DNA of 64,000 nt, taken from NCBI GenBank assembly GCA_949825025.1, contig OX463786.1, positions 15,213,309 to 15,277,308 on the forward strand, in the 5' to 3' direction. Below the pieces are notes generated by a model. The model was not told the DNA's origin, made no database searches, and worked only from the letters and a program-made list of their open reading frames with translations. Made by a program: the position numbers and the translations under genes. This stretch comes from Siphlonurus alternatus (Eukaryota; Arthropoda; Insecta; Ephemeroptera; Siphlonuridae). Numbering within the stretch: position 1 is the stretch's first letter; every line of letters begins with the position of its first letter. Shown piece after piece: positions 24,501 through 35,100 of the stretch.

Positions 24501-27500
24501 AATATATTCACTGCAGTTCAATCTTTCTGCAATGACAATTTAAACACAAATTTTACTAAATTTTAAGTGCAGTAATTTTGGAGCTGAGAATTTTTATTTT
24601 TTGTGGCTGCAGAGTTGTCAATACTAAATCAATTGGAGATAAAAAAAAATGTAAATATTTTTTTTTGTAATGGAGTACCGACAAAATGTTAATATTTTTT
24701 TTTTGTAATGGAGTACCGACCTCAAATTTTTTTTTATTGCAGAAATGGATAGAGGGTGCAAAAATATGATACTCTGAATTTTTTCAGATTTTTCTGAGAC
24801 CGGGAAGTATTTTTAAAAAATTATTGAAAATCCGTTTTATGACGTCACGGGCGTTAATGTCCTAACCTTTTCTTAAGGAGAGGCGCCTCGTGACGTCATC
24901 AAAATGAAATTTCAATAATTTTTTAAAAATACTTCCCGGTCTCAGAAAAATCTGAAAAAATTCAGAGATAGAATATTGCATATTTTTGCACCCTCTATCC
25001 ATTTCTGCAATACAAATTTTGAGGTCGGTACTCCATTCTGTTTTACATAAAATTAGAAAAGTGAGGACAATCTTCACTAACTTTTTTTAATTTCATACTG
25101 GATAGAGGACCTCGATTTATGCATTGTCAATATTTTTATAGATTTTTTGAAACCCTCGTAATGTCATTTAAGTCTTGCTATAAAACGCTGTTACGTCATA
25201 GTCATGCAAATATTTTATACACAAGGAAATAGATTGTATGACTGTGATGTCATAGTCTTTCTCCTTGATTTTGAGGGTGTTAGAGGGTTCAAAAAAATTA
25301 TAATACATAACTCAAGTTCCTCTATCCGAATATGCAATAAAACAAAATTCATGAAGGTTGTCTATTATTTTGGAATTTTTGCCATGATAAGTCCAGCTCT
25401 ACAGCTAAACCCGTATTGTCAATAAATTGAATCAATATCTTGACATTGTTTAAATTAATATTGAAATAAAATATACTTAAGGGTAAGGTAACGCCACCAA
25501 TGTTAAAAAAAGTCCCTCACACAAAAATTCTGAAAAAAATTTAAAATGTTCCCCTCTACACCCCCTATCAGTAGCAAAAATATCAGGTATACAAATACGA
25601 TCTAGTTTTTGAGTTATGAATTTTTAAAGTTGACTACTTTAACATGGAGAAATGAAACTTCCATGTTAAATTAGTCAACTTTAAAAATTCATAACTCAAA
25701 AACTAGATCGTATTTGTATACCTGATATTTTAGGTACTGATAGGGGGTGTAGAGGAGAACATTTTAAATTTTTTTCAGAATTTTTGTGTGAGGGATTTTT
25801 TTTAACATTGGTGGTGTTACCTTACCCTTAATATTAATGTAACTTTTTCTAAGCATTTATTATGTGAATCTCTCTAAATGTATGAATTACAGTAACCTCA
25901 TTTTTTTCTAGTTATGAAAATTATTTTTAGGATTATTATATCCTTTTTTCTTATCTTTCTCTTTATTATTTTTCATAATAAGTTCACAATGTTAATTTGT
26001 CTTTCTTTGCTTTCTTTCTGTTAAATGAGTCAAATACTTGGAAAAAAAAAACTTGTAAATTAAATATTATTGCATTCCAATTAAATATAAAGAAGTATTA
26101 CTACATTTTAATTAGTCTAGCATTTGATGGTTAAGTTTTGCTTTAAAGTTTAAATTTTTTTTTAAAGTGTTAAACACTGCATTTAAATACAGATTTTTTT
26201 TTTTTTTTTTTTAATTTGAGGGTCATAAAAATTTAGACAAAAAAATGTATATATAATTTTTCACTCTCATTTGATACTATTAATTTTTGCGTGTGGCGTG
26301 TGTGCTAATTACTTATCCCTATTTTCTTATTGATTTAAAAATTTGACTGTGAAGTCACTGTGTCACATTTTTTTCCCAGATTCATCTTCTAAGGGCCAGT
26401 AATTAGTAGTATCAGATGAAATAGGAAAGTCAGATCTACACCTATGCTGATTTATTTTGTTACTAATTGTGAGTAAAATATATTAAACTTTAAAGCATTT
26501 TAACCATTATTTCATATTTTGCCTAGTCTAAATGATACAATTAATTTACAAGGTTTTTATATGAAATAAAACATTTGAGATGGATACAGGATATAATTAT
26601 TGTTAATCACACATTGTTACTAATATTGTTAATTAGGTGGAACTGAAATAATGTTGAAACATTTTTTCCCCTTAATTATAGTTTTTATATGAAACAAAAA
26701 TTGTATTATTATCAAATGTTGTGTTGTTTGTTTGTTTTAATATTGTCATTTACTGTTTCCATCTCATTGTTTATTTCAATAAAATATTATTGCAAATATC
26801 TTCCTTTCTTTCTTTTCTATTTTAGATCCTTGTTATGTATAAGTGAAGGCCTGGTGATCAAATGGGTTTAAAAACTATATTCAGTATTGTTTGTTATCAG
26901 TGAAATGAGATAAGAAAAAGAACCTTTTCCTACAATGGTTTATAAACCCATTAAATTGTCAGGCCCTTTTCTCATTATGCATTTTTTTTTTTTTAAACTA
27001 AAAAAAATTATACAGGAAAATTAGTCTTTTATATACAGTACAAGATTGAGTAATTATTTAATTAATTATAATTTTTGTAGATATTTAAAATATGTTCTGA
27101 AGTAAGAATAATTTTACTATAGATTACAAGAAGGAAGTCCTTAATTACATAGTTTTCATGCTTTGCATAATATACAGTATATAATTTCTGCAGTATGGAG
27201 AAAGAAATGTTGGATTATTCAAAGAAAAAAAATGACAGTCAAAGGATAGAATACAGTAGACCTTTGTTGAATTTTGAGTTAGTAACTAATGATATCAGGG
27301 CATTGCTACTGGTCGTACATTAATATAGTGAGGCAGAAGAAAAGATGCTGTTGTTTTATGAGGTCAATACAAATATAAGATATATAAGATAAGGCTAATA
27401 GCATGAGTCACTCAATTTAAGATTTCCCTCTTATTGGTTGATTTTGAATATTGCAAGACAATACATCAATCAATCATTGCTTCAAATAATGCAGTCCTGT

Positions 27501-29055
27501 TATGTAATTATTTTTATGGTCTTTGCTCATAAGCACTTCAAATCTATACCATGTACTATATGTACTGTTATAATTTCAAGTGCTTGAAGGCATGAAAAGT
27601 AAATGTTGGCTGCAGTTATAAGATGCATTTTAAATGTGTTAAACAGAAATGAGTGTTGAAAGATAAAATGCACTTTTTTTTTCTGGAAAAACTAAAAAGA
27701 AATATTATACCAACAGAAAATGATGTAGCAAAAGAAAAGAACTGATTTGTTTATTTATATTTTTTAATTTTTAAGTTTGCATCCATAATTGATGAATACA
27801 CTAAAAATAATCTGCTATGATAATCTACTGTATTTAGTTATTACAATTACAAATTTATTTACTCTACTTCTAATCTTCTTTGACGATTAGAAAATTAACA
27901 CCAATTGAAAAATACCATCCTAAGTTTTGTCACACTTTTTGTTCTCAGACTTCCTCCTCCTGCCGTCTCTGTGATTAATAAAGATTCCAAGTACGTGAAC
28001 ATCAAAATCCAGAACATCATCAAAGTTCACGGGGAACCGGAAGCTTTCGTTTGCATCGTGACCAACGATGAGACACTCAAGTATGAACAGGAGCTTGAGA
28101 AACTGCAGCAGGAGTGTGAGAAAGTCCAGGGCAAGACAGATACAATGAGGTATGTGTCAGCCAATCACAGGCTAGAGTTCGTCTGTGTAACCAATCAGAA
28201 AAGCTAGAAAGGTCGTACAGTATATACAAAAGTGAGAGGGAGAAAAGTTGATGGTGTTCTCAAATGTTGTATTTTTTAAAACTAGAAATTGAAGTCAAGT
28301 CTCTGCAATCTTGTATTAATATGTTAATAAACAAGAAATAAATCTTGACTGTATCTTAAAATATATCTTAATATATGTAGAAGGTAAACGAGTACAGTAT
28401 CATGAGTATTTCTGAAGCAAATGCAGTATGTAAGAATCAAGTGCTGTGGAGATCTGTTTGTGGATGACCAAGGTAATAATGCTGCTGGCTTACCCTGTAA
28501 TTATGTATGTATGTCTTGACCATTTTCTACTTGTGTTTCAGTTTCGAGCAAGGCCTACTAGCAGCTGCTCTCCCTTCTGGTCTCGAGGGATGGTGCCGCT
28601 GCGTCCTGGACTGTGAGGCGTCCCACGGAATGTGGCACATTCTGTGCTGCGACACCGGGCGTGCCCTTCAGCTGACCCCCACCTGGATCCAACCCCTGCC
28701 TGAGCAGTTCAAGGACATTCCAAGACTCGCAATGACTTGTTCAATCGTGGAGACTCTGGCTCCTCCTGATATGATCTGGGGAGAGAAGGGAATACAGGTA
28801 ATTTAATTGTTCAATTTTTAGGTATTCGTAAATTGGTTTGTAATAGTTGTGATTAGATGAAAAATTACTTGATTTTTTAGCTTTCTCCTGTATTAAAATC
28901 AAACTGGACCATTAAGAATACCTTAGTTCATAGCTTTATACAGTACAGTAGTATTTATTTATTTATTTATTTATTTATTTTTTTTTGTAACTAATTAACA
29001 TACTGTTTTTTTATATAACAAATAGTATTACTGTATGTAATAACAATAACTTGTT

Positions 29056-29110
<55 letters not shown>

Positions 29111-32100
29111 CTTATTTATTTATTTGTTTGTACTCTAGAAATACATAAGATATGACAATGAGGCTTTCAGTGATTCCTCACTGGAAAATTTTCTTTACAT
29201 TGATTTTTTTTCCCCCTAATTGAAATTACAGTTTATTAATTTAATTTCATCAAAATTTTATCTTATACATCAAAGGTGGGCATAATTACTGTGATCCATT
29301 ACTTATTGTACTGTATATAAGGTTAATATTCAATATATGTTATTTATTTTCTTCTGAAATACATTGTGAATGTCTCGTATATTCTCTAAATGTCTACAAT
29401 CTTGTCTCAGATTGGAGTGACGTTGAACGTTGCATTCACTATGGCGATCAACTTCTACGGTCAAGAAGAGATGATGGGCACTCTCGTCAGCTCAAATGGC
29501 GATGATTTGTGTCTCGTGAGGCTCTCTGATTGGCTGCCTCTTCGTCCAGCACTCCCGGTGCTGCCCTCTGTGAGACTCAGTCCGAAGTGTGAGGTAGTGA
29601 TGACCACCTTCTGTAGTCCCAACATGGTCTACGTGAGACCCTTGGATAGCGAGTCAGAGGAGACGTTCAACTGTGTGCTGCAAGAAGTGACCATGCAGTG
29701 TGTCTTGGGTAAGTACGACAATTCGATAATCTTGTGAAATTATGACTCGCCTTACTTATAACATCACCCAGAATATAAGTGTTGTAAACACCACTAATTT
29801 TTAATACAATTATAGACCTTATGATGCATATACATAAGGTCAATAATTAAATAAAACCCCTTGGTTTATACGACACTTATAGGGCTAAATTATATAAAGA
29901 CTTTTTGTCACCACTTCAGAATGGATTTCAAGTAACTAAAAAAAAAAATAAAATAAAAACACTATAATGACCCCTATGCTTATAGTATTTTAATGTTCAT
30001 ATTCCTTTGATTATTTTTCTGTAGCTATATTTCAAATGCATTCTAAGGTGACTACGTTGTATGTCCCCCATGAGACACCTTTCCAGCATTCTCATTTCTA
30101 CACTTTTTTTCTTTTCAAATATAAAAGATAAAAAATATATATATACTGTATTTTGGAACATTTCATTATCTTATTGTGACTATAAATATCATTTAAGTTA
30201 CAAACAATTCACATTAATAAATTTGACATTCATGAACAGTTAGATATGTACCTACATTAAGTAATAATTAAGAGAAGTGTAAAAATTATAAGCTTATTAT
30301 TGATGATATTTATATTGTATTAATTGATTAATTGTTATTTCCTTGGGACCGGCACTGTGTTTTCAGTGATTTACTTTGCTTAGTGTGCTTCGTCCGGGAA
30401 GTGCTTTGTTCTTATTGGACTGTTTGTAAATTTCCTCCCTCTGACTTGTTATTTATGTATTCATGAGGGAAACATAATAAAATAAATAAATAAAATAAAG
30501 TAGCAAACAATATTTAAAAAATTAATGTTTCTGAGATAACAAATAATAACAAATATCCTTTGTGTAGGAACCCCGCTGACTGACCTGCCTGAGATCGGCA
30601 CCGTGGTTGGGGTGTGCTCCCACATTGACGGACACTTCTATCGCGGCCTCGTGACCAGGTACCTTTCTCCAGAGACAGTGCTCGTTGTCTTTGTCGACTT
30701 TGGTAACAAAGAGGAGTGTCGTGCCAGCCAGATGTTTCCTCTCTCAGAAGAGCTAGCCAAGGTGAGTCATCGTCACTAATCTCTTATCACAGTTTCAAAA
30801 TCGAAATGCAACATCTGCATGACATTTTTTATTATAAATTTGACCTTGAGTTTTGGACTGTCAATTTTTTTCAGATTTATGTAACCCCTAAAAATTGAGG
30901 GAAAAGACATTAGTGTAATGTCATGGCCATACAACGTCTGTACCTATGCTGCTTGCTTGTTAAATATTTGCATGACTATGATGTCATAACATTCTGCAGC
31001 ACAATTTTAATGGTGTTAAGAGGATTTAAAAAATAAATAAATAAAAAAAAAAAAATGGAGAAAATTGGCAATACATAACTTTAATTTCTCTAACCAAATA
31101 TGATGTAATAAAAAAAGATCATGCTGGTTGTTCACTTTTTTTTTTTTTTTTCAATAGTCAAACCAGAGGACATTAATGCCTGGAATCAATAAGAGAGAAC
31201 AAAAATAATCCTGTCTCTATTGACTTGGTAGTAGTAAAATTAACTTACGAGGTCAAAACTTTGGCATAAAGAAAGAAGAAATATTAAATTAAAGTTATTT
31301 TCTATGGTTATCATACTGATATTGTCCTACTGTGAAATGTATGAAACACATTTTAAATTTGGCTACAATTGCAGAAACATTTCTGCAGTATATTTGTAAA
31401 ATGAAAGCTCATATTATTAACTAGCATCCATCTGTCTCAAAGTAAACTGACGACACAAATTCTCGGCCTGCAGGTTCCTGGCCAGGCTGTTCTGGTAAAA
31501 CTAAAGGACGTGGCCGACACTCCCACCAACATCCCGACGTTCCAGTACTTGTCGCACCTGGTGGTTCGCGAGGTCCAACTACAGCTCAACTTCGAGGAGC
31601 CCGGTGACCCCGTGACCTTGATGGACAGCTGTTCGGGAGCCAGCGTGAACCACAAGTTGGACGTCTGTGTGGGGGGCAGCTGGGTGCCCAGAGACGGTAA
31701 CGAGGAGAAGGATCAGCTGCTCATCGAGAACTACTGTAAGTACCAGGGGGCAGCACCGTACTAGCCAAGGATTCTTTGTGGATAATAGAGACTGTTCTCC
31801 AACGAGAAAATTTTCTCTATAAGCCACCATGTTAGAAATTTTTAATTTTATTATCAAGAAGTATTAAGCTGTCAACTTGGAAGATATCTCTTTCCCCCTT
31901 CCCCATTTAGTTCTTGAATCAAGAACATATTATCTTCTAATTTTTTAATGCCACAACAGCAATTTTGAGTTGTTTTTATATTTTTATGTAGGTTTAGATA
32001 GGACAGTGGGAACACTGCAAAACCAAAGCAATTTTCAAGAACTCTCATTTTATAACATTCCTGTGTTTCAGCTGAAGGTCGTGAGAAGCTTGACTCGTTG

Positions 32101-35100
32101 ATGGCCACGTACCTTCCGGTGGGCAAGCGAGCCAGACTGGCGTGCATTCAGTGGCTGGGAGGTCACACTCTCACTTGTTGTGTCGCCTCTGAGCCTCTCC
32201 TGCGCTACATCGTCGGCACGCTGCCCTGCATGATGTGGCACTACGTCAACAACGTCAACACCGTGCCGGTCTACGTGCCGTATCCTAACGAGTTGGTCCT
32301 GGCACAGTTCGAAGAAGGTAAATTGATATACTTTTGTTTTGTGCTTTTGTATTATGGTGTCCAAACAATGAAAGTTATACTGAGCTAGGGAAAGAAATAA
32401 AAGGAAATATATAATGGAAAAAAGCAGAGAGTAAAGTTTTTGATAAGAAGCATGCAAAGAAAAAGAAGCAAGTGGAATATTTTAAAAACCTAGTACAGTG
32501 TGGAAGTTTATTTGTGGACGGCTAAGGTAATAATGCTGCTGGCTTACCCCATAAGGGATATGGCGTCATGTTATGTATGTACTTAAAAACCTAAATTGCC
32601 TAACCTCGTTTCCTCGTTTCCTCGTTTTTTTTTTTTTTTTTTTTTTTCACTTTGTTTTAAACTATGCCCCTGATCAGGGGCAGACAAACTACAATAAACT
32701 TTTTTATATTTTAGATCATTATAGATAACCATTAGTTTACAGTGAAAATTTTATCCCACTCAATACTCTCTCTTCATCCCAATGACAATAGTTCGTACAT
32801 TCACCTCCAGGTTCTCCACTAAAGCTCGTGAGATCCTGACATGATTGTTTCCTTACAGACGGGCTGTGGTACCGCGCGCTGGTCTCCGCCAACAAACTGT
32901 CCACCGCGGAGGTGACGTACATTGACTACGGCAACTTTGACGTTGTCCCTCACAAGAAGATCTGCAAGATGCCACCAGACTTCTCAGAAGCTCCGCCCCT
33001 CGCTACCTTCTCCTCACTGGCAGGTTGGTACACTTGTGTTGTCAGTCCTGATCATAAAGAATATCAAAGAAATTCTATCAAAGAAGGAACTTTTGTTTTT
33101 GAAGAAGTTGCATATAATACAGAAAAATGACTGGACTTTTTTACTCATAGCTAAAATCTATTAAAGGAAAAGAGACCGGTAGATAAGACCCATACAGAAG
33201 ATATGTATAACCAAAGGAGTGATTGCTATTCTATAAATAATAAATCAAACAGACTGCTTTTATTTTTTGTTTTATTATTTAATTGTAGTAAAAAACATGA
33301 CTCAAAATATTCAGATACAACTAAGCATACTAGTTTGAAACTGTCCTTCATCTAAAAAGTAAGTCAGATAAAGATAACATTTAATGATAAATAAATCAAT
33401 AAATGATGAAAAAAAGGTACATACAGTAGTTTAGAACTAGGAGATTCAAGTCTTAACTTCTTGCTTTTTGAATACTCCCTTATATTATTTTCACACTATC
33501 GAGCAGAAAACTTTGCCTTTACCGTCTCCTCTATGGTTAGGTTTAAGGGTAGAAATCAATTTTAAGCCTTTTCACCATATGTAATATTTTTTTAAAAAAA
33601 AATTACGTTAATATTTTTCCCCAGGCTTGGAACAAAGCGACTTCCCTAACTTCAAACTGTCCAAGCGTATTGCCGAGTTGCTTTGTACACACTCCACCTT
33701 CGAGGGCATCGTGTTGAGCCAGGACAAGGAAGACCTGACCGCAGAAATCTACGTCCCGAAGATCATCAAAGTCCTGACTGACGAGAAATTGATCCCAGAG
33801 TCGAGACTGGAAAAAATGGAGAAGAAAATCAACAAGATGGAATCTGAAGTGAAGAAACCTGTCACTGAAATTCTACACTACTACTTACAAGAGAAAAAAG
33901 AAGAAAAAGCTAAAATCACAACAAAACAACTTGCATACTGTTGTGAATCTTCAACAAGTGAAATGGAATTAATGAGAAAATCTGAAGAAGCTATTAGTAA
34001 TAATTTCACTTTACTTGATACAGAAATTAATGATACTACCTTACCACTAATGCCAGCTTTGAAACCTGATGTTAAAATTGAAAAACTAGTACAAATATCT
34101 GATGGATCTAGTGTTAATAGTCCTGCATCTAATATATCATGGAGTGCTGAATCAGATGTACCTTTACCTCAATTCTTAAAAGAAATTTCTGAACTTGAAG
34201 GAAAATCAGATGATATTTCTCCAGAAACTGATGGAGATAATGTAATTAATTTAAATTCAGGTTGTTCTAATGTTATTAAAGAATTTGATGAAATGATTGT
34301 TATGTCAAATAATGAAATTATTATTCCTGGTATAACTAAATTAAAATCACCTTCACCTGAATATTTTGGACCTGAAATGTTTATTTCTACAGTAAATCAA
34401 ATGAAATTACATAACCCTGAAAATAAAATTTCAGAACTTGAAATGACCAAAACTGTGAAAGAGATTGAGTCTGATATTTTACTTTCAGAAGCTCAGAAAC
34501 CTGGATCTTCAAAAACAGATAAAAAAGGTACTGAAATTCTGACACCAACTCAGAAAATTGGAGATGCAACAAATAAACCTATCCGTAAAAAAAGACGTAT
34601 ACCATCTTCATCTCGGGAAATTTTGAAGTATATTCCTAAATCAGTATACCAGCCATCACCAATCATTGACCAAAAACCTCTTGAATCTCGGGAAACTGAG
34701 AAAATTGGTGCTGAGGCAATGAAAGCTATCAGCAAAAAGGAACCGCTTAAATTTCAGGAAATTGTTACTGAAACAATTAAACAAAACGTTGATCAGAAAG
34801 CCCCTGAATCTCAAGAAATTATTGCTGAAACAATTAAACCAACCGTTGACTTGAAACCACTTGATTCTCAAAAAATTGTTGCTGAAACAATTAAACCAAC
34901 TGTTGACTTGAAAGCTCTTGAATCTAAAGAAATTTTTGCTGAAACAACTAAACCAGTCGTTGATCCACATGAATCTCAGGAAATTGAGAAAATATTTGCT
35001 GAATCAATGAAAGTTATCGGTGACCTTCCTAAATCACCTGACACTAAGAAACCTGAAGAAAAAGCTACAGAGACTACAAAACCTGAGGAACAAACTGAAG

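Larger units (their letters stand above)
23208..27948 (+). other. Long intron or inter-isoform region with two foldback elements
   Basis: No exon was recognised. It holds a possible polyadenylation signal (ATTAAA 23432-23437), a CRE-bearing element (24707-25037), a related repeat (about 25105-25420) and a TTAA-flanked element (25477-25831). The rest is AT-rich and unremarkable. Confidence 0.6.
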
